NCBI RefSeq assembly: GCF_051622035.1
Contig: NC_135362.1
Coordinates: 22,281,001 to 22,345,000 of the forward strand
From: Arctopsyche grandis
Lineage: Eukaryota > Arthropoda > Insecta > Trichoptera > Hydropsychidae
DNA length: 64,000 nt
Direction: 5' to 3'
This document shows, piece by piece, positions 1 to 11,137 of this stretch. Under the pieces are notes generated by a model that had not been told where the DNA came from, ran no database searches, and saw only the letters and a list, made by a program, of their open reading frames with translations. The position numbers were made by a program, and so were the translations under genes. Position 1 is the stretch's first letter; each line of letters opens with the position of its first letter.

Positions 1-110
1 ACCGTACGAATGAACAATAAATAATATGAAGAGATGCCCATTCACAGCTTGAGTCTATTTAGACATGCCATGCCGTACAATTCAGTATCAGCGACTTTAT
101 CCAAAAAAAA
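1..110. repeat. end fragment of a GGGCGAAAACAC-type MITE
   Basis: The sequence closely resembles the right parts of the related copies near 5640-5700 and 39055-39150: a CGTACGAAT/AACAAT stretch, then GCCCATCACAGC-like and GCCGTACGATTCAG-like words. Only one end is present, cut by the window edge. It belongs to the TTA/TAA-flanked MITE family seen complete at 1848-2090. Confidence 0.5.
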
Positions 111-1230
111 TTAACTATTTCAGCCTTAGGTATATCTATATAAAAGCAATGTTAAAACTGTAGTAATTGTAGCCATACTAAAAATGGAATACATTTTTCG
201 GAATGTATCCAGAAGTACGGGCCAAAAACTCTTAATGATCTAATTACTGTTGCGGTTGAGCATTATATGCAATAAAATTGAGAAAGAATCGAACGATGTA
301 TGTAGACGTAATTAAACAGACAAGATGCCGAGAAGGTATAATTTCGATGAAGACATTGATTTTTTTTCGTTTTACATAAAACGTCCGTCATTAGCGAGCG
401 TAAAGTACTTTTTACTTGATTTTTTTCTCGTCTTGATGAATCCCGTAAGAACCATGGGTTCGTATGAGACTTGACGTGAACGAAGGACCGACATATTAGT
501 TCGGACAGCGTAAGAGTTAAACCGACTCCATTTTCTTTTACGTCTTGTTTGGTTAATTAAAAGAGTAAATTTGAAACGTGCTGCGGCTGGTAGGTGGGTT
601 GTAACAAAAATGGTAAGTAGGAGGTGGACGTTATTGTCGGTACTATCTTTCCAACCTCGTCCTGGCGGAGGGACGAAGGAAAGTCGCCCTAATTGGATTG
701 TGTTTGTTCCCCGCTCGACTGGCTCTGTTGATGATTTGGAGATGCGCCAGCATCTCTGCAAACCAGAGGTTGCCAACCGTCTCATTTCGAGGAAATACGG
801 CGAAATACCAGTATGTAAATTGCAGCAGCTCTGCTACAAATTTTAGAGCTGGTCTTCGCTGTTTACAATAACTTACACTCAAAACAGACGAGCGCAAAAA
901 ATATATAAATACAGGTTCAACGATTGATATTTGCCGTAGCGTACTATGATATTATATCATATAAGTATAAAAAAATACATCTAATATAAGACTAGTACTT
1001 CTAATGGGGAATATAAAGACGAACTAAGTGGGAGTTCTTGCATACTAACTAATGAAAAAGAAAATATGATCATACGATAATGATTTCTGCTATTATATAT
1101 GTGTACGTATACCTGCCTTGAAGATCCACCTCTCACAAAAAGTTCTTGAGCTAAGATCATCAATTTATATTTTGTGGAGTATATACAAATGTATACATAC
1201 ATATAACGATTAATTATTGAGTAATTAAGC
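111..1230. other. no recognisable gene
   Basis: This stretch holds overlapping open frames on both strands around 370-900 in a locally GC-richer patch (about 570-850). None has a domain or family signature I recognise, and none has convincing splice or start context. From 900 to 1230 it is AT-rich and shows nothing. Confidence 0.4.
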
Positions 1231-1239
1231 TAGTCATGT

Positions 1240-1697
1240 AAACTAAGAACTGGATATTGTTAGAAGGGCGCCAGTATTTACAAGTTCCTTCAATTCTCGC
1301 TGTTGGCCAGACCTTGGTTTGTCAAGGTCGATCGTTTCTTATCAGAATTTGCCAATTTTTCAGATTTTCATTGAAACGATTCCTGTAAAAATTGGCGTTT
1401 TCTTCCCAATTTTCTGTTGCGAACCTTAGGTTATTGTTATATCTTAGGTTTCGCCATATTGCTCACCATAGATGTCTCTGTCGTTGTTTATTGAATATAA
1501 AAAAATCGTATTGTTAAATGAAAGTTATTCATTGTTATTTATGGTATTAATACGATGTTTGTAATATCTGACCATAGATGTCAGATATTGTTTAGATTTA
1601 CATGTATCTATGTAATAATTATGTGGACCAGGAAGGCGCATTTGGGATTTACCTGTTAAGCCTTCCTGGTATATTTGTAAATAAATAAATAAATAAA
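1240..1697 (+). repeat. tRNA-derived SINE, head-eroded copy
   Basis: The body carries the family word GTCGATCGTTTCTTATCAGA followed by TTTGCCAATTT and a CATTGAAACG motif, shared with the copies at 40437 and 51892. The 3' end has a CCAGGAAGGC/GCCTTCCTGG stem and a terminal (AAAT)n run at 1679-1697. The tRNA-like head is not recognisable. The same 3' stem-plus-tail is found inverted at 11138-11204. Confidence 0.6.
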
Positions 1698-1716
1698 ATG
1701 TTAAGAACACTGTCAA

Positions 1717-1842
1717 TCGTGTCACGACAAAAGATCCACGGACTTTTGGCACAACGACTGTATAGTCCACAGGAAAAGATCATTGATCCAATAATGGCCA
1801 CAAGCATTGGTCGGCTTGATCTATTGTCGTGGACGTATAGTC
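1717..1842. repeat. interspersed repeat with GTCGTG ends
   Basis: A word pair GATCCAATAA ... GTCGGCTTGATCTATTGTCGTGG is shared, at roughly three quarters identity, with 3630-3725. CACGACAAAAGATC at the left and its inverse near the right suggest a short terminal-inverted-repeat element. No TSD was found. Confidence 0.4.
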
Positions 1843-1847
1843 TCTTA

Positions 1848-2090
1848 GGGCGAAAATACACAGGGAAGAAGTAGTGGGTGGTCTCCTACATTTCTTCACA
1901 TATAGGATACACCGTTTTCGATCACTGTCAAGCAAGAATAAATAAAAGGATGCATTTTTACCGAAAACACTCCAGAGGGTTATTTTGGGTCGGGGCGTGC
2001 TGGGCGTTTCATGAATATGTGCATTTTTCGCATGTTTTAAAGTATCTAAAAAAAACCACGTGCCACGTGCATGGCTGTGTGTCTTAGCCC
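1848..2090. mobile_element. MITE, PIF/Harbinger-like (TTA target duplication)
   Basis: The 243-bp element starts GGGCGAAAATACAC and ends in CTTAGCCC. It is flanked by TTA at 1845-1847 and 2091-2093. It has no coding capacity. The internal words CCTACATTTCTTC and CACTCCAGAGGG recur in the copies at 5702-6270, 13261-13576 and 38935-39149. A 3-bp TTA/TAA duplication with GGG ends is typical of PIF/Harbinger; the superfamily is inferred from that alone. Confidence 0.65.
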
Positions 2091-2335
2091 TTATTCGGTT
2101 GATGGACGATTGACCGATTGGATACTCTGCCGACGGAAACTAGGCCGATGGACGCTTGGCCGAATGAAATTTATATGTTGAAATTTATCAAAAATATAAA
2201 ATTTTAATGAGCTAGAGGTGATTTCTGAATAAAGTATCTGTTTTCAGTGATCTTTGGGTAATTTCGATACACAACCGGTCAAATGTCCGTTAGGTCAAAC
2301 GTCCACTAAGTGTCCATTCGGCCAAAAGTCTGCAC
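2091..2335. repeat. short inverted-repeat element built on GGTCAAACGTCC words
   Basis: The left side carries TGATGGACGATTGACCG and GACGCTTGGCCGAATG. The right side carries the inverse set (CGGTCAAATGTCCG, GGTCAAACGTCC, GTCCATTCGGCC). This gives a degenerate terminal inverted repeat of about 60 bp around an AT-rich centre. No TSD could be fixed. Confidence 0.45.
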
Positions 2336-3480
2336 ACGTCGCATTCAGTAAAGGTCGTTCCATTTATAAAGGCTATTCCCACTCGGAAAAGTACGCCTAG
2401 GCAATAGTCAGTACACGACCTCATCGTGCAGATCTTATCCATAGAGTAGAACTGAGTCTTTAAATAAATGGAACGAGCTCTATTCATATCTGGACAGCTT
2501 AACGGAAGCGAATATAAGTTCTGTTCTGTATACGAAATTAAGAAACACCCATATTTGAAGGTTTTTATCAAAGGTTGCAATGATCGAGCAAGAAGTGAAT
2601 GGTTCAATAGTTGGGCGTCAACCAACTGCGCTCAATGCGCCAGATAACTTCTGCAATTTGCAATACGATTAAAAATAATTTCAATTGAGTGCTCACTTAG
2701 CGTCAAAAATTCGAAAGGGTACAAAAGAGCGTGTAGTCAACGGACCACACCGAAAATACACTACCAGCGATTGTTGTATGATCTTATCAGATGGCTCAAT
2801 CTAAAACGAAAAGATGTGACCTTATTTTTCGTTGCATTTGGAGGCCGCTCGCGTACCATCGTTTCCGCTCCGATGTTTTGGCGAAATTCGAAACACATTC
2901 GCTCTAATAATAACAATATTTCGGAGACAGCTTGCCTTCTCTTTGCATTTTTGCAGGATGTATTCACATTAGCGAATACATTCACGACATAATGATGTCG
3001 TTCATGCTATTACTTTGCACGCTCAATGTACATATGCGTTTTGCAAATGACAAGATGTTTCGTAAAAACAAACAGCGATATTTATTTTCCGACTTCGCAT
3101 AAAACGATTATGAAGGCGTTTGAAGAGACCGCATAATTTAAAGCTTAATTAATAATTACTAAATTTTATTGCGCGAGCAGTGATTAAAAAAAGAGCTGAC
3201 GTAATTGACGACAACTTCCGAGGTAAAATTATTTAAAAAAAATGTACATGTGTATGAAAAATCGTACCAAACTTTGATACGTAGACGACGTATTAAATAG
3301 GTACATTAAATTAAAAATATTTTCAATTTATTTATAAAAAAAATAGAATTAAGTAAAAATTTCTGACACAATACGTACATAACCGGTAAGAAATAAATAG
3401 ATAAATAAATAGTTTGTGAGATATTTCTCGAGAATATGTGGACAGAGAGTAGGAGCTTTATGATGCTGATGTCACAATCA
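2336..3480. other. no recognisable gene
   Basis: AT-rich non-coding sequence. A short word at 2344-2372 (TAAAGGTCGTTCCATTTATA) recurs at 3754-3782, marking another diverged repeat. The open frames present are short and have no family signature. Confidence 0.4.
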
Positions 3481-3481
3481 A

Positions 3482-3915
3482 AGCAATTCAATATACTGCC
3501 CGTAACACCAGGCTGATACGATATGAGTGCACTCGGACCGAATCTTCTAGTTTTGTCACTCGGACGTAACTCGGAGTAACGTCTACCTTTAAAAAGTTAA
3601 GAATATTCTCATCGTGCTCCACAGCAAAATATTATGGATCCAATAACGACAACAGACAATCGTCGGCTGGATCTTTTGTCGTGAACATATGGTCGTTGGA
3701 CCAAAAGTCTGTGTAGCTTTTGTCGTGGAACTATTCTCATTCATTAAAGGTCATTCCATTTATAAAGGCGACCCCTACTTATCGGAAGTAGTGCAAATCA
3801 ATTCAATATACTGTCCGTAATACCGGGTTGATATATGAGTGCACTCGGACTGAGTCTGCCAATTTGGTCACTCGGAGGTTACTCCTAACGTGGCAACGTC
3901 TGTGTGATCAAATTA
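3482..3915. repeat. two direct copies of a 100-bp repeat
   Basis: Bases 3482-3590 and 3808-3915 share CAATTCAATATACTG.CCGTAA, GATATGAGTGCACTCGGAC and a TCACTCGGA word in the same order. The segment between them holds the GTCGTG-ended repeat also seen at 1717. This looks like an old direct duplication or an element with long direct terminal repeats. Confidence 0.45.
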
Positions 3916-4119
3916 GCAGATTATGTCCGACTGCACTCGGTCGTGTCAACCCTGTATAAAATACGGTTATCCCAACTAGTTAAAAACATTAGTCTTAAAT
4001 ATTCGCTAAATTAATCTAATTGTGTGAATGAATTGAAGAATATTATTTTCTTTGGGTAAAAGTTTGACGTCTGTTGCAGCTGAATGCAATTATCCTTTTG
4101 ATATTTATCAACCACAATG

Positions 4120-4265
4120 AAAACTGAACTAAAACTGATCCACCGAGAGTTTGAATTCTCGTTAGCGTGATAGTTTGCGTTTTGACTCTCAATGGGTGGA
4201 ATTTTTGAGTCCCAGATATTCCGTGTTCGAAATTTTCGCCTTGTGCGCAAGTCACCGAACCAGTT
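4120..4265. mobile_element. degenerate foldback MITE copy
   Basis: It carries the family core GAGAGTTTGAATTCTCGTTAG followed by a GGGTGGAATTTTTGAGTCCCAGATATTCCG inverse half. These match the core of the 204-bp foldback elements at 5891-6094 and 19927-20130. The ends are too diverged to define. Confidence 0.45.
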
Positions 4266-5179
4266 TGAATTAATGCTTTGTATTTTTTCTCGAAAGCTTT
4301 GGTTCCATGAGCTTTGCGTCATTTTAGATTATTTTTTTATTAATTGGATAGCAGTAACGTGAGATCAAAGCCTAATTGACATGCGAAAGCATTTAATCGT
4401 CGGGACAGATGTGAGGAGAGTATATGCGAAATGACTCAATTAAACTGGAGTTTCGAGATGAAACAAAATGGCTCGTTAGCGGTTGTCATTTTAAAGACAT
4501 TAGCACCGGAGCACCAGTGGTCAACCAGAAGACGATGTAGCTGATGGATCGTAGCAAACCGCATTTATCAAACGATTATGACGTAAATATAATAAGACGG
4601 CAAAAAATGAGAACACTCAGATACGATTAGCGAGAAGTTGAAAGACGAACACATCCTCCGTGGAGAATATGATTCAATTTACACGCGCTGAGCGAATGTA
4701 ACGGTTTAAACACAATAATTTGGATTGATTTTCAAGACGGCTTAAGATGAACTCATAGTATGCAGAAGAAACACCTTCATGGAAAGAAGTTGTTGGAAGT
4801 CGTGGCGGCCATAACAAGTACACACACACACAATTAAGACGTATCATTATTTATAATTTTCATAGTTGACTTTTGACGCGACCGCTTTTTCAATAGAACG
4901 TGGGAATAATGAAAATGAATCGTTTCATATAGTGTGTGACAGATAATGCAGAAATTGCTGAGGTCTTTGGTTCGCATGTTCTGCGAAATACTATAACCAT
5001 CGCAAAATTAGCTGGAATACTACAAGATGATCAGACTCTTGAAGTTTTGATAGAATACAAGTGTGTAAGGTTTTATAACTGTCAATGGTCATACATATAT
5101 AATACATATATGTATGTTTATTATTTTTATTCCAAAAATGTTTATATTTTATGATGCCATTATGGGTTTGCCCCTATTG
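4266..5179. other. no recognisable gene
   Basis: Non-coding by eye. An open frame at 4936-5064 runs into a GTGTGTAAGG donor-like site but has no recognisable family and no partner exon. I do not call it a gene. Confidence 0.35.
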
Positions 5180-5425
5180 TATTAAACTTGTATAATACAT
5201 ATATAAATTTATAGATTGTAAATTTGAAATCATATTCAAATAGTGGTGACAAATACAGGGTAGGATAGTTTTGCCAATTTGATGAGCAATTGTTTCAACA
5301 ATGAAATGAGATAAATCGTCTGACTAGCAGTACTGTAGAAATACTAGGAATAAATTCTTTTCAATCAAGGTGAATCTAGGGTTCGATCTCGGCAACTACT
5401 CGGTGGTTAGCAACCACTGCTATAA
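5180..5425 (-). repeat. tRNA-derived SINE (minus strand)
   Basis: Read on the minus strand, a tRNA-like head with an A/B-box-like GATCGAACCC near 5374 is followed by the family body TCATTTCATTGTTGAAACAA, AAATTGGCAAAACT and TTTGTCACCACTATTTGAA. The same order occurs at 11300-11520 and 58200-58480, also on the minus strand. Confidence 0.5.
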
Positions 5426-5698
5426 GGGCGAAAACACACTGAGAGGCACGCGGCACGTGTTTGATTTTAGATAATTTTGCACACGTAAAAAAACCCTAAC
5501 ACGCATGATCTTTCCTACGGCACACATCCCTGGAGTGTTTTCGGTCATATTTATCCGTGTATTGACAGGTTTGACTGTAATCGGTAACGGTGATGCCCAT
5601 ATTTGAAGAAATGTAGGAGAAACTTGTCGAAATAATAAAATCGTATGAATAAACAATGAACTGAAGGAACTGCTCTTCCCATCTGGAATCCACGAGGC
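5424..5698. mobile_element. partial GGGCGAAAACAC-type MITE
   Basis: It begins GGGCGAAAACACACTGAG and continues with GAGTGTTTTCGG, ATATTTATCC and the CCATATTTGAAGAAATGTAGG block in the orientation also seen at 38935-39149. The other end is interrupted where the next copy (5702) begins. Confidence 0.5.
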
Positions 5699-5701
5699 TA
5701 A

Positions 5702-6270
5702 TAGCGAAAACACACTGAGTGGTACGGGACGTCACGCACTGTGGCTCACCGCTTTGACGGTTTCACAGTGGGGGTTTTCCCAAACCGGATAATTTGGAAT
5801 GTTTGGGAGCTCGCACGTGTATGCATATTCATATGCAACCGAGATCAGACAAGATTTTCCTACATTTCTTCAAATATGGGATTCACTGTTGGTTCGGTGA
5901 TTACTGGTCACAAATTACTCGTCAGAAAGTCACTAAAATCTCTATAACGGAACATCTGGCAGCCGAAAAGTCCATCATACTAACGATAACTATCATAGTA
6001 ACGAGAACTTGAGTGCCAAATATTGTGTATTCGCGATTTTCATGGAAAAAATTGTCTTTGTGACCACCCCAATGTGACGAATAGTCCAATTACCTCACTG
6101 TTATCGATAACTGTCAAACAAGGATAAAATATCATCGAAAATACTCCAGGGGGTGATTTTTGGGACTGTATACCATGTATATGGGCTAGGAGTGCTGCGT
6201 TTTTTTCGAATGTTTAAAAGTATCTTAAAAAAAAAACACGTACCACGTACAAGTCACCGTATTTTCGCCC
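5702..6270. mobile_element. PIF/Harbinger-like MITE carrying a nested foldback element
   Basis: TAA flanks at 5699-5701 and 6271-6273. The left end reads AGCGAAAACACACTGAGTGG and the right end inverts it (ATTTTCGCCC). The family body is split by the 204-bp foldback at 5891-6094. The sibling copy at 13261-13576 lacks that insert (TTCACCGTTATCGATC is continuous there), giving the empty site. Confidence 0.6.
5891..6094. mobile_element. 204-bp foldback MITE nested in another MITE
   Basis: The ends are GGTTCGGTGATTACTGGTCA and the inverse of GGTAATTGGACTATTCGTCA. An 8-bp direct repeat TCACTGTT flanks it (5883-5890, 6095-6102). Length and content match the copy at 19927-20130 in opposite orientation. 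Long internal inverted repeats make most of it self-complementary. No coding capacity. Confidence 0.65.
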
Positions 6271-6273
6271 TAA

Positions 6274-7451
6274 TACATTGCTACTTTTAAAACGATAAGT
6301 ATGGATTAGGTTGGCGATATGTCATTAGTCCAAAAATTGCAGTCAATTAATTCCAATTGATTGTCGTTATCGAAATATGTATTCGATTTCTCATTTTGAA
6401 TCGAATAAACTTAACAGCATAAATTTATGATGAATAAAAAATATACCTAGAGAATATAATTCGTATTTTAAGCCTCTGAACAAAGTAGGATATCGATTAA
6501 TTAATTATGCATCATATGTACATGCGTATCAGTAGAGATCGATCTTAAGCATGATATTCCGATGGTCTAAAAAGGACATGAAAAAAACACCGATCGACTG
6601 AATTACTAGGATGTCTCGGTGTGTGGAACTGGATGAGGAACTCATGAATTTTTCAACAAAGATCGATAGTTACTGATTCGTAGTCTGATACAGATCCTGC
6701 GGATTCTGGTTCTGGTTTGATCGAGCGAGGGAACTTGCACGTCCACTCCAGGTCCGGCGTTAACAAGTTTTTGCCGAGAAGAGAAAAGCAAATGCGAGTT
6801 TAATACGTTTTAATTTTAGAAAATATAAATTAACCATTTATAATGCAGCAACACATGATTGAAAAGCAAATACATAAATCACCAGCAAGTATGTAGATGT
6901 GTATATGTGGGTACAAAATATTTATTGAAATGCGCTGAATGTTCGATTGCAATCAATTATATACGCGTTCGCAATAAATTGATGATAATAATAGTCAAAA
7001 AAATAAATACACCTGCCTTTTTAGTATGCATGCCTACGATTTGACGTCACTCATGCTAGTAGGAGTCAAATATTTCAATAAAACAAAGCTCGAAGCCTGT
7101 TGGGTTTTGGACAACAGACTGATTAATTCAAAACTACCTGTTAGGATACGAATGTCCTTTGTTTCCAAACTCACATTTACCTGGCCTGTAGAATCAAACG
7201 AAGCGTGTTTTATACAGTAATATTTCACTGGCGTGGGAAGTATTGTATTATTTTCTCAGGTCAAAAGTATCAAATAGCTCAATAAAAACATTCGAATGCG
7301 ATAGAAGAAGAGTCAACACGCCACACAAAACATACATAAATATACTATCAAGTCGATGCCGCATATTAGACATGTCAATACAAACACAGTTAAATAAATA
7401 AATTGGCTCGTGTCACAAAATATTACACTTCACATACTACAAAGATAAGAT
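6274..7451. other. no recognisable gene
   Basis: AT-rich sequence with scattered short open frames. I saw no domain, repeat boundary or RNA gene that I could support. Confidence 0.4.
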
Positions 7452-7464
7452 AAACGATGAGAAC

Positions 7465-8117
7465 GCTATCTTCTTTATCTTTATCTTCTAAAAGTTCTTT
7501 ATCAACGCTAAATAAAATAAAATTATATCGCGCGCTCATATTACCATTATTAACCTATGCTTCACCTGTATGGAATAACGCCTCGAATACTAACCTTTCC
7601 AAGCTCCAAGTAATACAAAATAAATCCCTTAAAATAATTTATAATACACCCATATATACTAACCTGAAAAAACTGCATGCTATATATAATATTCCGTTTG
7701 TTACAGACATTACTAACAAACTAACCAGTAGATTCTATGAAAGAATCACTAATAACCATACTAACACACTTGTGAAGAGTCTCGGTGATTACAACAAAAT
7801 GTCTATACCCTTCAGGTATAAACACAGATTACCTAAACACAATCTGTTCTAGGTCATCGACTTTAGATAGTCTTTAATTAATATTATGTATTAGATGTAT
7901 TATGAACATTTATAAGGATTGTAAATAGGTTTTTGAGCTCTTTTTCCTATTATGCTTTAGATTAACATTAGAATAATATAATACTGTGATTACTAACCAA
8001 ATTAAATTAAAATTGTAAAATAGAAAATGATCAGTAGATCAGTAGCTATTAAAATAGATATAAGATGTATTGTGAACATAATTTCGTAATAATAAAAAGC
8101 ATTTAAAAATCAAAATC
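7465..8117 (+). mobile_element. 5'-truncated Jockey-like LINE with 13-bp TSD
   Basis: Bases 7465-7852 encode the C-terminal end of a non-LTR reverse transcriptase: a LYRALILPLLTYASPVW motif, then LSKLQVIQNKSLKIIYNTP, typical of the region after the polymerase domain in Jockey-type elements. A 3' UTR and AATAAAAAGC-type tail follow. The insert is bracketed by a perfect 13-bp duplication AAACGATGAGAAC at 7452-7464 and 8118-8130. Truncation and long TSD mark target-primed reverse transcription. The only in-frame ATG (7457) lies inside the duplicated target, so it is not the element's own start. Confidence 0.85.
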
Positions 8118-8130
8118 AAACGATGAGAAC

Positions 8131-9631
8131 TCTGGATCTTCATAACCCGCTCGACAAATATCGGCAACAAAAAAGGTTTGCCAATGACGAGAGAGACTGT
8201 TCAACAATGCAAACTGCACACATTCGTATGGACCATTGTTCTGCAACAGATTGACGACGAAGCATTTTCATTCAAATGCGAAGTTGTCTACCTAGTATGT
8301 ATGCAGATTCCGGTTGGAAGTTTCCCAACTCGCGCGAGCTGACAATAGGGTTTTGGCTCGTCATACCGAATCTGCACACGAGATGTGGGTCACGTTGAAT
8401 AGATTGCAGTAAGGACGAACAGTTGACGACTCCTGAGCGAAGAACAAAGCGTAGTCTCAGATCAAAGGAGCTGGAAGCCGGCGCATAGTTGTGCAAAGGA
8501 GGTGCGACGTTGCTTACATACAAGATCGTTTCGTAAGAAACGTTTCACCAGCAAACGAACGTTGCTTTTCAATACACAAAAAGCTAGTTTGTATGCACGT
8601 TTTAAACCGAGATCAACTACCAACTTGGTCCGTAGGGTACGAAGGGTAAAAATTCCTGTCGCCTCATTATCATCCTCCATTGAGACAAAATTATAGACAT
8701 TAACTTTTTTACTATTATAAGAATGGATTCGAAGGAGGTTGGTTCATTTTTTTTACACGCTGGGTACCATTTGTGGTTAAATTATAGCGTGCGCGTAAAT
8801 CGTAAGAGTAAATATAGAGGTGACAAGTCGTAATCGTCGAGTACACGTGAAAATACCAAGAAATATTTAATCTAAAAAATATTTTTTTCATACGTGATGT
8901 AATAAAATTTCACCCCACTTCAAGCTCGAATGTTTGTTTTTTATTGGGTTAGGGAGGATGGGGTTATAAATGACGACGATGAGTTTAACATGATCAAAAC
9001 TTTTGAACCAAGATAAATATATCCCAAAAGAAAACATCACGTAAAGTCTAAGATGTTACTTAGTAACTGCAGGTGTACAAATGATCTCGTTAGGGATATG
9101 CCTGTGTTTATTATATCCAGTTTTTTGTTTACAACTACAACTTAGCTTTCATTTGTAACTTTGATCGGTATCCGATATTTTTGATTTTAACATCCAGTAT
9201 CTTCTGGTTTCAATACTGAATATAATAAGTTTGCGGTTTAATAAGCAAAAAGAGCACGAGGAAAAATTAACACGACCAAGGAGCAAGGCTTTTTACGAAA
9301 CTGGTTAAAATGGTGTCATTAAATATACGGTTACTTTTTAACCCAAAAATAAATTAAACTCATACATACAATTCATGTTTTAGTCCAAATATACATTTCG
9401 TTTGTTCCTAAACATACTAGTTTGTTTATACACTAAACAATCTGGTCAGTTATAGTGCACACAACAAATTGAAAACAAACTACATATGTAGTTTGTTCTT
9501 GCACAAACTATTGAATTAGGTTTAAGTATTCTCAATCGTTTGTCCCATTCTCTATATATTATATATATGTATATAAATACATATGTATGCTTACCTTGGG
9601 TTTCAATATTAAAAAAAGCGGAAACGATAAT
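8131..9631. other. no recognisable gene
   Basis: Open frames near 8270-8700 overlap on both strands without a family match. The rest is AT-rich with TATATGTATA runs near 9550. Nothing else is supportable. Confidence 0.35.
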
Positions 9632-9712
9632 TAACCAGCAGCATGGACTAGTGGTTAGCATATAATGCTTTTGAACTAAGTGGTTTGCCAACTTATCTGA
9701 TTTTAATTGAAA
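9632..9712 (+). repeat. truncated tRNA-derived SINE head
   Basis: It begins TTAACCAGCAGCATGGACTA and continues GTGGTTAGCATATAATGCTT, the head of the SINE at 40437 and 51892. It jumps to the body word TTTGCCAACTTATCTGATTT after an internal deletion. Confidence 0.55.
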
Positions 9713-10560
9713 ATGTATCTATATCATTATACTTACATTCAAAATAAAAAATAGATCTTTCGTAAATTTAAATTACGGGAAATTGCAAAATAAAGTATTA
9801 GTTTTTGCCCGGTTCTCCCCCACGTAGAAGCGTGGGGTGTTATAATTCGATATCGCCTTAAATTAAATAAGCGAATGATTCACAAGGGAGATAAACCAAG
9901 GATTCTCAGTAAAGTTCTAAAATTAAATATAACTGTTCATTTTCAATGGACACAGTGAATCAGTGAGTGTTCTTTCATGAAAAAGAGATAAAAAAGACGT
10001 AGAACACGTAGAAACGGCCGCCGACAAAGGGGAGGGATAATGAAAGCCAACTGGCAACATCCGACTAGGACTTTTGGTTCTAATCAGGAATTATCTACAG
10101 AGGGATAACGACGTGCCGTATGTTTATTGTCCCAGCGGGCGTGCCCACATAAAGCGTCGCATCTCAAATATCAACTCAATTGGGTCATAAAAACCATTAA
10201 TAGCAAAAACGAATCCATTTAAAGAAACCCATCTCGAGATAAGTCGGATGGATTTCATCCGATGCGGCAGCAGACAATAGATTCCGAAATCAAATGTGCG
10301 AATAGACAGTTTTGCAATGGTAATGAGCTCATTGTGGCGATGAGGCATTTGCGCAACGAAAAAGATTCGCAAATGAGATGAGTATCAACTTTAATACTAT
10401 ATTCGAATATTCGGGTGCGGATAATCCATGCTTAAAATTACTTCATTTTTTTTTCATTGGTTGATCAGTGGGATTTTTTCGATAGATATATACCTATACA
10501 TATGTTCAGATATTTATTTAACTACTTTTTGCATTCAATTATAATCTCTAAGCATTCTCT
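9713..10560. other. no gene; one GC-rich mini-hairpin
   Basis: The one notable structure is CCCCACG (9818-9824) paired with CGTGGGG (9831-9837) across a 6-nt loop. The rest shows no gene signature. Confidence 0.35.
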
Positions 10561-10565
10561 AACAA

Positions 10566-11130
10566 ATACGTAAATTTTTGACTTTTGATTCTATGATAGC
10601 CAAGTCGCGTAATGTTAAAAGTTTAATTCAACCTATAGACCAAGGTGTCATATCATCAATGAAACGGCTTTATCGTGCTGATCTTCTCAAAATTTTTGCT
10701 GTGGAAGATAATGACTTGATTAATTTCTGGTATATTGGATGCTATACACGGAATATAAGTATGACAAGGGTAGTGGGTATATTGGATAGAGTAAAGGGAT
10801 TGAAATGGCAATGGGCGGGCTACGTGGTTAGAAGAATGGATGAAATGTGGACAAAATAAGTGCTAGAATGGTACCCGAGAGAGTGTAAAAGGGTACAAGG
10901 AAGACCACAGGGAAAATGTGTGGAGTGCGATGGATGAGTTGCGCAAAACGCGTTGGAGAGGCCTTCATCCAGCAGTGGATGGTGATGATACACGGAATAG
11001 CAAAATCTTGGTCGAAAGTAAAGCCAATAACACTGGTTTGATCATGGAGAAAGATTATTCCTAAAGTGGAAATGGATTTATCGATATTTGAGGCAAGTGA
11101 TAAATCGGAAATGTGGAGATAAATGGAAAA
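10566..11130 (+). pseudogene. Tigger/pogo-type (DDE_1) transposase relic split by an RTE insert
   Basis: The left part encodes [20 protein letters not shown], the hallmark around the last catalytic aspartate of Tigger/jerky-type transposases. After a 232-bp interruption (10756-10987) the frame resumes with AKSWSKVKPITLV, a stop codon, and SWRKIIPK, which is the conserved continuation in that family. The N-terminal two thirds and terminal repeats are not visible. It is a decayed internal fragment. Confidence 0.65.
10756..10987 (+). mobile_element. RTE-class LINE 3' fragment with 12-bp TSD
   Basis: It encodes the RTE C-terminal motif [19 protein letters not shown] then VLEWYPRECKR and GRPQGK, with stops and a frame break. 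It ends in the RTE-type 3' word CATCCAGCAGTGGATGGTGATG. A perfect 12-bp duplication ATACACGGAATA flanks it (10744-10755 and 10988-10999). The insertion site lies inside the Tigger transposase relic. Confidence 0.75.
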
Positions 11131-11137
11131 TTTTATA

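Noticed and set aside
2290-2625. 111-codon minus-strand frame
   Set aside because: It runs across the inverted-repeat element and a shared repeat word; no protein family match.
9818-9837. CCCCACG/CGTGGGG hairpin as a terminator or RNA element
   Set aside because: A 7-bp stem alone in eukaryotic DNA with no associated gene is too weak to interpret.
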